DNA of 64,000 nucleotides. Origin: Xestospongia muta. Lineage: Eukaryota > Porifera > Demospongiae > Haplosclerida > Petrosiidae. The notes under the pieces were generated by a model, which had not been told where the DNA came from, did no database searches, and saw only the letters and a program-made list of their open reading frames with translations. How positions within the stretch are numbered: the stretch's first letter is position 1; the number at the start of each line of letters is the position of its first letter. The DNA lies in NCBI GenBank assembly GCA_963693285.1, contig OY848924.1, forward strand, positions 867,501 through 931,500. Reading direction: 5' to 3'. This document shows positions 13,618 to 28,835 of this stretch, one piece after another. The position numbers were made by a program, and so were the translations under genes.

Positions 13618-16600
13618 TGTAGATGATGTGTAGATGATGAGTGGATTACCAACCACTATTATGTCATGGACATACAATGGATCAATAATGGAACAAATAC
13701 AAATGGATCGGATGAATAATGGACAAGTGTTCTTACCCTATCATCAGAGCAAGACGCCAATAAGCTCCGCCCATCAATGACCTTCCAATCAACACTAGTC
13801 ACAGCTAACACATGACCAGTCAATGTAACCACACCCACCCAAGACCTCGTATCCCAAATCTTTACAGTTTGATCCTCAGAACATGTAGCAAGGTGACCAT
13901 TATTAGGACTCCAACACAAGCTCCATACTTCAGCCCTGCAGTATCAATGAAATGTATATTAGCATAACAATCATATAGGGTACTATTATCATCATAACAA
14001 TAAAGAGGATATAAATGGAAAAAGTAACATAGCTAAGATTTGAACCCAGGACCTTATAATCACCTGTCGAATGTTCTGACAAGTGAGCTACATAGGCCTG
14101 GATGATCAAAATGTTAGTTTGAGTACTTAAAGAGAGTGTGGTTACACTTACTGTTTTCCAAGTTGACCAAATCTGCTGTCATGTTTTCCAGGCTGTGGTT
14201 GATGAGCTAAAAACACACTAACTGGACAGACTGTCACATGAGATGTCCCTCCATGTAAAGCCACACCCATATCTTCCAATAAGTACACGCCCACTTTACC
14301 TCGAGATGTCCCAACAGCAAGATACTAATAATAAATTCAATATTCAATAAACTAGACACAATGAGGAAAGACTTAGTCTGTTTATAACTTCAATTAATTC
14401 ACATAGTGAAACATGTCATAAAGAACACCTTCTATATTTAGAACACTTGTTCTACTACATGTAGTCCCATACTAATGTAAGTACTCTTATTATAACTAAC
14501 AGTAGTGGTATATTTTCCTTCAGTATAATTGATCTCTGGAAAGTATGTTAGTTTTAATTGAACATGGAAAATGCATATATTCTCATTGTAATAATATTCA
14601 GTTAGTTGTGTAATATCTGGTACTCTATCTCTACAAATACAAAATATTATACTCTTATTGGAATAACTACTCTAGATTTATTATGATAACTATCAAATTA
14701 ATTTGAGCTCAATATAAGTTTATATTTCTTGTGCAAATTACACTAGTGTATTAAAATTTTGAAGGACTAGAAACAACCTCTGAGGTCCCAAACTAAAAGT
14801 GTCCATTATAGAAATGTTCCACTTTACACGATACAACATGTACATTATACATGTACATACACACAGTAAGTCAGTGATAACTATTATTTAGCGGTAATAC
14901 ATACCTTGTTATCATGACTGACTCTCATATGTATTATACTGCCCTCCATAGCTAAGAATATCTAGGGGTTAAAAATAGATAGAAACTACAGTAATGTGTC
15001 ATAAAGTAGTGATTGAGAAATAAACAGATAATGTGTTAATAATTGTACAGGACAAACCACAACAGAGACAAGAAAGAAACGTATCTTAACAGTAAATGTA
15101 TTATATGATACACACACACTCATGGTTACTTTTATGCCATCTTCAATCTTCCAGTAATGAATTAATCCATCAAGACAACCAACTAACAATGATGTATTAT
15201 TCAGCCACACTAAACATCGTACCGATGCTCCAACCTACAACCATTACAAATAATGACATCATTATAATTATTATAAAAACATTTTATTAAAATGTACATA
15301 GTATTAGTCCAGTGAGTTAACCCCTACTTATTTTGATAATCAGACAGACAGAGAAGAGGTTTAACTTATTACCTTATATGGAATATGTGACAGTATTATA
15401 TAATAATTAACATACATTATTGTGTCTTATTAAAGTACTATTATAATACTAGTATGACTGACTTACATTCCACATTTCCAATGGTACCGATAAATCTATA
15501 TGACATCCATAAAGATACACGTTGCCAACTAAATCTCCCACAGCTAAGTAGGTGGAGTCAGGTGAGAACCCCACCCCACAGCAACTGATTTCGTGAGTGT
15601 GTACTTTATAAATTGAAGATACTTTTGTAATAACACCTGAACAAAAATATATGTACAAAATAAACAAGACTACGAATTTGAAATATATAATATATCGTTA
15701 ATTTATTTGTCTGTCTGTCTGTCTGCATGTCTGTCTGTCTGTCTGTCTGCATGTCTGTCTGTCTGTCTGTCTGCATGTCTGTCTGTCTGTCTGCATGTCT
15801 GCCTGTCTGTCTGTCTGTCTGTCTGCATGTCTGTCTGTCTGTCTGTCTGTATGTCTGTCTGTCTGTCTGTCTGCATGTCTGTCTGTCAATATGTTCATAT
15901 GTATATCAGACCATCCATTCATCCATCTATCTATCCATCAATCTATCCATCCATTACCTGTATCATTCCTTTCTACATTACAATAACTCAAGTTACTAAA
16001 TCCACATATCATTAAACCATCTCCATTAATAGACCAGTCAATGTGTACAATAAAATCACTAGAACCAACTTTAAATTCATATTCTTTATTACCTAAAAAC
16101 ACAAAGAATTTCTACATGATCTTGTTAAACATTATGCTTCCATTGATACATTTTACAAGTACATGTACTAGAGTTAAAAATAGATTATAATAGACAAGTA
16201 AGTACCTGTTGTAATATCAACCCATGTGAGTTTACCAGAGTCAGTGGGTAATATTAATAAATCTCCATCCCATACACAAGTTCTGGATGAATTACCCTAT
16301 ATGGTAAGGAAGGGAGGAGAGGAGAACAAGGGAGAAAGAGGAAGGGAGGGAAGGATGAGAAAAAGAGAGGAAGGGAGGAGAGGGAAAGAGGATAGGAAAG
16401 AGAAAGTAAGGTAAAGTAGGCAGATGGGGATAGAAAGGAAGGGAGGGGAGGAGGACAGGGCAAAGAGAGAAGGAAGGATAGTTTTACATAACCATTCACT
16501 TACCACATTAAATATATTCACAATTTCAAGCTCCTCCCCTTTCACCACAACTATATACCCACCTTCTGCCATAATGACATAATTACCATGATGTAATAAT

Positions 16601-17838
16601 GACATCATCAATGAATGGACCTCACGACGGCCATCCAAAGAAGACAACTTTGTCGTTTTTAAGCTCTTTCCACTTTTGGCATCAAGTAAATGCATTAATG
16701 TACATGCATTCTCTCTCTCTTCAACAGCAAAACAGTTACCACTAAGATTAATTTCTGCCATATAATAAGCATCACCATAGCGATAGTCCTTTCCTGTCAT
16801 GTGATGTTCATGTGACTCTGGTTTACTGTCATATGATGGCACTTGTCTAGTAGGCAAAGAATCATGTGATCTCTGTTCTTGATCATATGACATGTCATTT
16901 GATTGAACATGTGACTTATCGATAGTCGACTCTCTAGTCTGAGCGAGACCAGCTGGTGTTTGCCAAAGAAGTTTTAATATAACCTTCTTCTGATCATCTT
17001 CACAGATAGCATAGAGTAGAGTTGATGAATTATGTCCATTGCCAACAATTACTAGTTTCTGACTATCAGCTGACCAACCTAACTAAAATAAATATAGTAT
17101 TTTGAATTCAAAGATATCAATACTTATACAAATATAGTAAGAAAGACTATCACAATTCTCTCATCCTTACATATTATGAATTACTGTACTAAGGTACTAA
17201 TAATGCCATGTACATGTACATATACATGTACATATAATATACATATATATGTATATTATATGTACATGTATATATAATATACATGTACATATACATGTAC
17301 ATCTACATATACATGTACATGTATATGTATATGTATATCTATATGTACATGTACTCTATTAAATAAAACAAAAATAGATTCTAATAATTACATATAGATG
17401 TATCATTCTTACATGAAATAATGAGTATATTGGAGCCAATGTCTCAGATACCAGTGTCCAGGAATAAGTCCACAGTTTAATTTCTCCTCCACTACTACAT
17501 GTGGCAATAAATTGTGTATTTGGCGAGAGACGCATACAAACAATGAGATCAGAATGAGCCTACAGAAAAAAGTTTATTTTCTGGTATAGGGAAATCAACG
17601 AACACCAATATATAATATAAGCGCCATCGTAAACCACACCTACCTGAAATTGACATACTCTCTCTTCGTCCCTCAAATCCCATCTCACTACAGAAGGACC
17701 TAATGGAGCATCAAACAAATATGGCGACTCTCCATCTCTAACAACCACTCCAGATGTGTGCCGAGCACTAGCTACACCCCAAGAACGCTCAGCAGAGAAT
17801 CCATACTTCAGCCCTTCAACCATTTCACTAGCAGCCAT
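12892..17838 (-). CDS. WD40-repeat protein, 719 aa, family not assigned
   Basis: Exons: 17838-17644, 17559-17413, 17082-16504, 16296-16206, 16092-15958, 15636-15467, 15234-15130, 14961-14905, 14324-14152, 13935-13737, 13484-13365, 13080-12892; all junctions keep frame and the gene ends in TAG. The N-terminus (FDAPLGPSVVRWDL) starts with the gene's first ATG. WD40 blades are visible: LIVCMRLSPNTQFIATCSSG followed by GEIKLW; LGWSADSQKLVIVG; CCGVGFSPDSTYLAVGD; LVWLNNTSLLVGCLDG; WSPNNGHLATCSEDQTVKIW; VEGLVWDKKTDHIATVGGD. Enough blades are present for one or two beta-propellers. Exon 3 carries a charged, low-complexity insert between blades. I do not recognise the orthologue. It is probably a protein-interaction scaffold. 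The start codon lies 58 bp from that of the divergent methylthioribose kinase gene. Confidence 0.85.
13581..13616. repeat. (AAT)n microsatellite
   Basis: About 12 uninterrupted AAT units in a WD40-gene intron. Confidence 0.9.
14037..14100 (-). pseudogene. tRNA-like sequence (tRNA relic or SINE head)
   Basis: On the minus strand there is an A-box-like TAGCTCACTTGTCAGAAC (near 14091-14074) and a B-box-like GGGTTCAAATC (14047-14037) at roughly tRNA spacing. The 5' acceptor arm GGCCTAT has no good 3' partner and the T-stem is mismatched, so a working tRNA is unlikely. It sits in the WD40-gene intron 13936-14151. Confidence 0.45.
15708..15888. repeat. (TCTG)n microsatellite with GCATG interruptions
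   Basis: Long CTGT/TGTC tetranucleotide tract in the WD40-gene intron 15637-15957, interrupted at intervals by GCATGT. Open frames across it are compositional artefacts. Confidence 0.95.
16310..16475. repeat. Purine-rich (GGGA/GAGG) tract
   Basis: Plus strand is almost pure A/G for about 165 nt inside a WD40-gene intron. On the sense (minus) strand it is a long pyrimidine tract. Confidence 0.85.
17221..17272. repeat. Perfect 52-bp palindrome
   Basis: The left 26 nt are the exact reverse complement of the right 26 nt, with no spacer. It is made of TACATG and ATAT steps and sits inside a longer TACATG-rich tract (about 17205-17355) in a WD40-gene intron. Confidence 0.9.
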
Positions 17839-17896
17839 CTTGTATCCACCCCCACAATTAATTTATGAGCCACTCCTCCCATAACTGCAGTCAGCC
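17839..17896. promoter_or_regulatory. 58-bp bidirectional promoter interval
   Basis: This is all that separates the start codons of the divergent WD40 and methylthioribose kinase genes. It must hold both 5' UTRs, or the core promoters extend into coding sequence. It contains a C-rich stretch (CCACCCCCAC) and no obvious TATA box. Confidence 0.6.
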
Positions 17897-18770
17897 ATGA
17901 CAGAATTCTCAGTGAAAAATTTCTTTCAAAAGCATCAAGGCGACCTATACAAACACCTTCAAGACACCTTAGGTTCCAAGCTACCAAATCTGTCCACCTT
18001 AACAAGTGATAATCTGGTCCTTTTGAAATGGGAGGAGATAGGAGATGGCAATATTAACTTTATATATAGGGTGTGGCTTGGACCAGATGAGAAGAGTGCT
18101 GTTACTGTAGTTGTTAAATATGCATCTACTTATATCAGGGTAAGTTAGTAGTATGTATATTAGTTATATCTGTTTGTATTTTATTAAAATGTCCATTTTC
18201 TTTTTATTTGTCCATTTTTATATTTATGCATCCATTCTTATTTTTATGTATCCATTTTTGACTTATCTAAGCATACATTATTTGTTATAATAATTAATTT
18301 ATTTTATATTAAATCAATTAAAATACTGTAATAACTAGTTATTAACTATAAAGTTTGTTACATATATTGTATTTTATCATTCTGTCTTTTAAGTAACAAT
18401 TTCTTACAGTGTCTTGGCTCCGCCTACCTACTTACTCAAGAACGACTGGAGTTAGAGTACAAAGCCCTGTGTCAATATCATAAACTCCGCCCATTTTGTG
18501 TTCCCACGCCTGTACTTTATGACAAAGAGTTCAGTGCTAGTATGTTAATTCTATATAATGATAAGTAATATCTACTATGTCCTTTGTTCTATAGTTGTTA
18601 TGGAGGATCTGACTGGCTACCAAGTAATGCGTTCCAATATTGTCAAAGGAGTGATAGATTTGAGAGCAATCAATGAGGTTATGGTTGCTATAGCAACTAT
18701 GCATCGTATGACTGTTCAGGAAGTGTTGGGTAAGACTGAACATCAGAAACTATGTGAAGTATTTGAGTAA

Positions 18771-18849
<79 letters not shown>

Positions 18850-19775
18850 TGTTGCATTGTCCTTTCAGAAATACAGCCATGGTGTCCATCACTGACCAAT
18901 ACATCTTTACAAAACCTTATCTCCATGATGATGAAACTAACAAGCACCACCCACTTCTTAATGAAGAAGTTACCAAGTTAAGAGCTGATAAAGAGGCATG
19001 TCAAAGAGCAGCTAAAATGAGAAAAATGTTTTTAGAATATCATCAATGTCTGTGTCATGGTGATCTTCATACTGGCTCTGTTATGAATAGAGAGAATGAT
19101 GCAAAGGTATTAATGAATGGATGGATAAATGAATTAATGGATAGATGATTCAAGGACAAATGGACAGACAGGTTGATTCTGAGAAATTGACAGAATGAAT
19201 GACTTATTTCTTCTATACTTTGTAGATGTTTGATATCGAATTTGTATTTATGGGACCAGCTTCATTTGATTTTGGCATGTTTCTTGCTAACATTATTTTT
19301 GCCATTATACGACATTATCATCTTAAAAATTTATCAGTAGTTGAAATACTTTGGACAAGTCTTACAGAAGCCATCAAAAGTTACCATAATGCAGAAACAT
19401 CTAACTTAATCTGTGGTACTAATGACTTTAATACACTGACGTATGGTTTTATTGGTTGCGAGCTTATAAGAAGGTAAATAAGTGAATTATAGCAACCAAC
19501 TCATTTGTACTGCATATGAGACTACATACTTATAAATAGAATTACACATTGTTACATGAATTGTATGTATAGAGTTTAAAATGCAATATTATTTCTTTTA
19601 TTTACCTATAATTAGAGTTATTGGTGCAGCTCATGTTGAAGACATAAGCTCTATACCAGAAGGAGAGCTAATGTCACTACAACTTGGAAGAGAATTTCTG
19701 TTGCTCAACTCGCAAAAATTAGACAAAGATATGACAAATGTTATTACAACAGTATTGAAGAAGAGAGGATTATAG
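17897..19775 (+). CDS. S-methyl-5-thioribose kinase (MTR kinase), 396 aa
   Basis: Exons: 17897-18139, 18410-18539, 18595-18766, 18869-19106, 19226-19473, 19616-19775; in frame, ending in TAG. It phosphorylates 5-methylthioribose to MTR-1-phosphate in methionine salvage, in the cytosol. Visible family motifs: the Gly-rich loop EIGDGNINFIYRV, the Lys of VVVKYA followed by YIR, ERLELEYKAL, VMEDLTGYQVMR, the catalytic loop HGDLHTGS, and FDIEFVFMGPASFDFGMFLA (DxE plus the GP..FD motif). The length matches bacterial and plant MTR kinases (about 400 aa). Spliceosomal introns argue against bacterial contamination. Most animals reach MTR-1-P with MTA phosphorylase instead, so this enzyme is notable here. 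Confidence 0.9.
18774..18846. repeat. (TC)n microsatellite
   Basis: About 36 TC dinucleotides in MTR-kinase intron 3, just after the donor. It also acts as a long pyrimidine tract before the acceptor at 18867-18868. Confidence 0.95.
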
Positions 19776-20069
19776 GAAACTATTTTAGACTTTTTTATGA
19801 TTTTTATAAATGTTTTTTTACAAACTGAGTAAAGAAAATAATTATATAGAACTTCAACTGTGTACTATATTACTTACTAACTACAAATATATATTATGTG
19901 TGTCATATTTTAAACTTATGTAAGTGAAATATATCTATAACAATGTGTTATACTAATATACTAACTCTATACAGGTTGTAGTAAACCAATATAAACAGCA
20001 ATTATTATCGTAATTTAATAAACAGCTCCTCCCTAAATCTGAGGTGGTATTTCTTGGCTGCTGTGGTTA

Positions 20070-22598
<2,529 letters not shown>

Positions 22599-24548
22599 GT
22601 AGTGGATAGAATATAAAGTGACCCTATTATTTTAATATAATTGAGTCCATCATTACAATAATTATTCATGTACTATTATGTTCAGGTATATATGTATTAT
22701 TGTTGGTATATTATATTGTGTGTAAGTATACTACATATATTATATCATTTGACACATATTGTTCTATTGTGTTAATATATATAGCAATAATAACTGATAA
22801 AGGAAGTTATTATATAATAATTATAATAATTATCATGTGATAATAAGATCATCTAAGCTATGAGTATGAAATCAGAGCTAAAAAGGAATTTAGGGAAATC
22901 CAGTGTGACATTTTTATTACTCACTTTTAAGCCTATTCATTCCTACTATATAATTACTTATAACAATCTGTCATAATGGCTACTTGTTAATTGATATTAT
23001 TACAATTTATTACTACACTACAAAGTATCTCTTTTGGGAAGATGATGCAACCTTAATTAGTTACCATTAGTGACCATTAATTACTAGAATAACAGAGTAT
23101 AATGTTACAATTAACCACTCAATAAAGTACTCACAAACAGTTAGTTCATCCGGCTTAGTCATAGTTAGAACCTTCTAGACCGAAACAAGACTAGACAGAC
23201 TATGTCATTTTACTACTAATAGACATGTGACCAGCCAAAGAGAATGACTTTGTAATATTTCATGTATTATATCACATAACTATAGTAGTGTGACATTTGT
23301 TATAACATTCTTTGTCATATTATCTGCTTGTTCATTGCTACACGTAGCATTATTATAATTCGTATTACACTACAAAGTGTCTGACAGCTTCTCTTAATGG
23401 AAAAGACATAATATAAGCCTCGTTAGTTACTATTAGTTACCATTACTAAGCAAACAATTAACAAATACCAATTTAAAAAGGGACCTACAAACACTTTATT
23501 CAACTTGCTCTGTCATTGTTAGAAGTCAACAGGCATGAACAAGTTTCTTGTAGGATTAAAGTTGACAATCTATTTAAACCAATGAATATGCTATAATAAC
23601 TGACTATCCTTTGTCACTGTACTACCCACACAAGTGTAACTGATGTGTTAGTATAATCCTAAATACTTTTATTGTTGTATTTACTCTTCACTTTATTGTT
23701 CATATTCTTCAAATATTTCTAACCAAATACGGAAAAGGGTATATCCGATTCATATTTGATGAGAACGTCATATTACGAGCTTCATTAGTTACCATTAGTT
23801 ACCATTAGTTACCATTAATTATTATTAATTACTAAGTAAACAATTAACCATTTCCTGTTAAAAAGGGACCAACAAACCCTTTATTCAACTTGCTCTATCA
23901 TTGTTAGAAGTCAATGGACAGGAACAAGTTTCTTTCAACATTGAAGCTAACTCTCTATTTAAACCAATGAATTGCTATAATAACTGAACATACTTTGTCA
24001 CTATACCTCCCACACACATGTGACTGACTTGTTAGTATAATCTTAAATATTTATATTGTCGTATTTACTCCTTCCTTTATTGTTGACATACCTTAAATTT
24101 TTTTAAAAAAATAATACGGAAGAAGGTATATCCCTTGATAGGGTAACATGTAACTATGACAATAAATGTGATACTAGTCACATGACATTGATACATTATC
24201 ATGTACCATGACATGTATCACACCTATGTTCATGATGATACATGATATATGTTCCTACATATATGTTAAATTTGTCTATTATAGTATCTAACATTTACTA
24301 TTATTTATTTTATATAAGGAGACCATACCTTAAAATTAGCTTTTAAGGATCTAATGAGAGCGATGTTACAAAGCGACTATAAAACGACTGACTTTATTTA
24401 TTAAATAAGATAATTATATAAATAATTATAAAAACATTGACATTAATATTATAATAAATAAAGAAGGAATAATAGTAATTACTGAAATTTATAAATAGAA
24501 ACAGGATTTACATGTTTGGAGTTATTTCAGTAGTTATTCATTCACATC
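22599..24548. other. Intergenic; duplicated AT-rich blocks
   Basis: No gene seen. Two blocks of about 330-360 bp (near 23417-23750 and 23776-24135) are clearly homologous in direct orientation, sharing TTATTCAACTTGCTCT, TCATTGTTAGAAGTCAA and TTTAAACCAATGAAT. A weaker third copy of the left part lies near 23010-23180. Confidence 0.6.
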
Positions 24549-26967
24549 TCATTTCTTAGTGGTTATATATGGATCAGATACAATAGGTGATCCACCTCGT
24601 TTATAGGAAGGGTTACTAGCTTGTGGAAAACCAGTAATAGATTCTTCATAGATCATTTGTGTCTCTTTTGATACTTTGTTACTCAGACATTTGACAACAC
24701 TCAAACCTGACATGAAAATTATGATCATGATCAAAAAAATTATCATTACTGCCATTACTGCTATGACAATTCTATAAGTCGTAATGACTTGACTAGTAGA
24801 CCCTAAAAAATAGAATTACAAAATAAAGTTTGATATTGTAACAAATTATAAACATAGATTCCTAACAAACAATAGTTTCAGTGAAGGAGGAAAATGTACC
24901 TACTGTAAATGGAATTATATACATGTTATAATGTGTGGGTATATATATATATATATTGGTAGGAGTTGAAGGTAGGAACGTGGTCTCCCACTATGTAATG
25001 TACTATATGCTTTTGATATTATATATAGAATATATATTAGTGTAATAGAGTAAGGAAGAACAAATTATGTTATAAAAAGTAATAATTATAGCACTTTATT
25101 TTATTCTATTCTATATGGCTCCACTCAAAGTATATATATCTTGTGTGCAATTAGATACATCCTTGGTAACATCTGGGTATATTGACTCAAAGGAAAGGAT
25201 CTTGTATCATATCAACTGTATAATCTACTAATATTCCTGTGATATTTATATGGGTGTGGTTTAAATGTTTACAAGTTGTTGATGGTATTATATACGTAAC
25301 AGGAGAGAAGGGAAAATTAGGGGATATTATTCATACCAATATAATTGGCACATCCTGTGTTGGAGACATACTCTCTAGTTAATTAATTACCAATTGAACA
25401 TCCTGGCATTCCTAATTGATATGTGGTTAGTTATTAATAGTTATTAAAAAATGTATATTATTAATAATTATTTTACTTGAAGTAGTAGGACAAGATGATG
25501 GCAGTGTAGAGGATTTCAGAGAAAGAGATGGTGAAGGAGAAGTAATAGAAAAACTAGAGACTGGAAAAGATGTAGAGATAATTTCAACTGAACTTGAGAT
25601 AATTGTTCTAGCCCTTGTGATCTCTCCTACAGAGCTTAAAGTAGTTACTTTGATCTTTTCAATTGAAGTAGACGTTGTAGTTTCTTTAATTGAGTTTAAC
25701 ATAACTGAACTAGTACTTGTAGTTTGTTTAGTAAAGGCATTTGGTGATGATGTAAGCGGACTGCTCATCATGACAAATACCATAGATGTAGATGAAGGTG
25801 CTACAGTAAGAGTACATGAACATTATAAAGAATTCTACTAATTACAGTATAATTTATATTGATAAAGAATGGTATTGTGTGACTACAACTAAAACTAAAT
25901 AGGGATAATTACTAATCAGCCCAATAGTATAATCTTATTTCCTCTTAATGATATATAATGTCTTTAGTTGATGGAGTAGCATCAATATGTCTATACTAAA
26001 AAGGATCTTGATAATGTCACCTAATCAAATTGGCACTGACCATATATGTACCTATTAATTTCACATACCTATTGTTGAAGTAACATTAATTGTAAGAGTT
26101 GAAGTGATTACAGAAAGTGAGACTGGATCATTAGGATCAATGAGATCAGCTTCAGCATAATATGTACTAGTATCATAGATAGTAACATCACTGACATTGA
26201 AAGTTAAGTTCCAAGAATCTCGAGAATATGAACCAACTCTAGAATGACTAATACAGGAGCTTTGATCGCAATATATTAACCTATCATTATTAGACGAGTT
26301 TTTAAATCTCATATATTTTATGCCTTGTTTCTCTCCACGAGCTCCACCATTGACGTATTGTATAGAGATGTTTAGAGTAATATCCAGGTCTTGTGAGAAA
26401 TTTAGTGTTGTACCAGGATTACAATGTGGCTGTGGAGTACAACCAATAAAAGTTGGAACAGCTGTGTAATAAATAAAATATGAACATAATAAACTAAACA
26501 GATACATTGCACATGCTTGCTTACCCACAACAGTCAAATTAAATATATCTTGTCCTCCATTGTATTCACAACGATATACTCCTTCGTGCTCTGCTACTAC
26601 ATCCTCAATTGTGAGAGTATCATAGACAAAAGAGACACCAGAAAGAGTTCCTGGATTAATGGAGGCACTACCACTAGGACCACCATAATACCAATTACAT
26701 TGACCAGTATTACAATAAAATGTTGTATCTCTCCCCACACCACCTTGTATTCTACGATGTTGAATAGCTTCTGTGGGCATAAAACTGAGTTATCTTTTCA
26801 TTCAATTATTAAAGTTTATTGATCTCCATCCATTCACTCTCAATTCACTCATCCTTACCTTCAGAAGGTGATAGCAACGTCAGTAATATTATTATTACAA
26901 CTTCTCTGATAGTGAAATAATCAATTAATAGTTTCTGTCCATATTGTAGTTTTGAAAAGTACTGCAT
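24549..26967 (-). CDS. Single-pass Ig receptor IgR1, 441 aa
   Basis: Exons: 26967-26859 (signal), 26770-26525 (Ig1), 26461-26069 (Ig2), 25800-25477 (Ser/Thr stalk), 24802-24549 (membrane and tail); every intron is phase 1. The leader has the hydrophobic run VVIIILLTLL. Ig1 has YCNTGQCNWYY and the F-strand signature DVVAEHEGVYRC. Ig2 keeps the fold signature YDTSTYYAEA but has no F-strand Cys. NSS, NLT and NVS glycosylation sites are present. The stalk is about 108 residues, mostly S/T. The TM is about VIAVMAVMIIFLIMIIIFM. The 50-residue tail has MIYEES and DPYITTKK but lacks the motif seen in IgR3/4. A 3-bp deletion removes one Ser of VGSSYS relative to its paralogues. Ligand unknown. Confidence 0.82.
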
Positions 26968-27077
26968 TCTCTAAAAATTAAAAATATTCAGTACAATATT
27001 ATGATTACAATGTTGATATAATAACAATATAGCTACATCTATTTATAAAACTTGAATAAAATCATACTATTATTACC

Positions 27078-27130
27078 TGTAGCTCTTGATAGTACACTGA
27101 TCTCTGCTAGCAAACTATACACTAGAAATT
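27078..27130 (-). other. Possible 5' noncoding exon of IgR1
   Basis: On the minus strand a donor (CTACAG followed by GTAATA) near 27078 could join the acceptor TTTTTAG just before the IgR1 ATG. The upstream limit is unknown. The rest of 27131-28835 is AT-rich intergenic sequence with short AT repeats; I see no gene in it. Confidence 0.35.
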
Positions 27131-28835
27131 TTAATAATAATAATTTTTGGCTCTTTTAATATAGCTACAGTCACATGGTACTAAAAACGCAATGCACTTC
27201 CTGTCTCATACTTCACTACGTGGTTAGCTATTCTCTCTCAAAACTATGAACAGTAAGTTGTTTTAACGCTATTAAGGTCAGTTCTAGATCTGGATATGAT
27301 TAATTAATTCTTAATTCTGTGTCACTCTTTGATGACAATGTCAAACATCTGTCTACAAAACCACAATTTCTGTCTGATCAAAAGGTGTATATTATATATA
27401 TATATTATATATAATTGGTATTCTTCCAGCCTTCTTTCAAGTTTGACAGATGCTGTGTACACTCGAACATCTACTATTTGAAAACAGTCATTTTTTTGAC
27501 AGTCAAAACAAGTCCAGTGATTTTATAAGACAACATTTCAGTACTAGCCATTACAAACCTTGATGATAAAGTAGTGTTTATAAATAATTTTCAGTTTGTA
27601 ATTGTAAACATACCACTGTTCACAGACACACAAAAGATATCCAGCAACAATACACTAACAATACAAAAAGACGCCAAAAATACTTCCTGCAATACCAGTC
27701 ATCGTACCAGCAAAGATTTCGTCGACTGTGCTTATCCTGATTTGTTAATCATTACTTGACTCCTCTTCACATATTTTGTTTCACAAAAAGTAAAGTAAGA
27801 GATACTATATTATATAATAAATAAAAATGTCCCTATAAACTTTGTTGAGATGTCCCCAACCTATTTATACCAACCCTTTGATTAGCCACAAAATTATGTA
27901 AACATGACCACTGACTTGACCTCAGATTAGAAGTTACACACCATAAACAGTGTCTAGCATAATCAGGTTGTTCTGTTACACAGCATATACAGTGTCTACA
28001 TATTGGAGTTATTCTATGTTAGGTAATTTTGGACTTATCCAAAACCACACACCCATACATGTACATATTAACAAGTACATATATAGTGTGGTCCATTGTA
28101 TCATTGGTACCACCTCTCTCCGTATATGTACATGTGCTATATAAAATACAATAAAAAAAGGAAATATCAGAATTTTTTAGTTTGCATAAGACAATAGTAG
28201 TTTACACTAATTCAGAGTGAAGTAATGTACTAATAATTAAATAATACCTTATAAGGAAATACATATATCACATCCGATGATATAATATATTGACAGGTAT
28301 CCATTACAGCATGTACAACCATGCTTTTTAGATCATCAAGCAACTAATACTATAATTGGTTAAATAAGCTTACATGGAAATGATTATGAGTCATCAGATG
28401 TGTTACTGACTAATAATAGAAACCATTTTAAAGTAAATGTCAGTTACAGAGACATTGTGTCATTTTTAATGGGTTTTATTGATATAAAAGACATTTTTAG
28501 TTATAAAACTTCCTAGTTATAAAGGATATGTTTACCAAACACTATGTTACGTTATAAAAGAACTAGAACTTAGCTACTACATATTTGTGATGCTTTATTT
28601 ACTGATATGGCAATGTTATGGTACAGCCACTCCTTTGCCAGTCACATGTACATGTTATAACTTTCCTTTGTGTTATTAAAGTATATATTAATAATGTATT
28701 AGATAAAAAATACGACAATTATTTTGTAGAAAACAAAATTAAGACAACATTAACACAAATAGTTCAACATTACTTTGTGCATTGTGCATATATGTTTGTG
28801 AAAAAATACTAGAACATCAATAGAAAAGAATACAT

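Noticed and set aside
15698..16015. Open frames of Cys/Leu/Ser/Val and Asp/Arg/Gln/Thr repeats
   Set aside because: Translation of the TCTG tetranucleotide repeat in a WD40-gene intron.
16254..16499. Pro/Ser/Leu-rich minus-strand open frame
   Set aside because: Translation of the purine/pyrimidine tract between WD40-gene exons; clean splice sites at 16504 and 16296 exclude it.
26517..26822. Plus-strand open frames opposite Ig1 exons (also at 33303 and 43607)
   Set aside because: They recur only because the antisense Ig1 exon is duplicated; the minus strand carries the Ig signature and splice sites.
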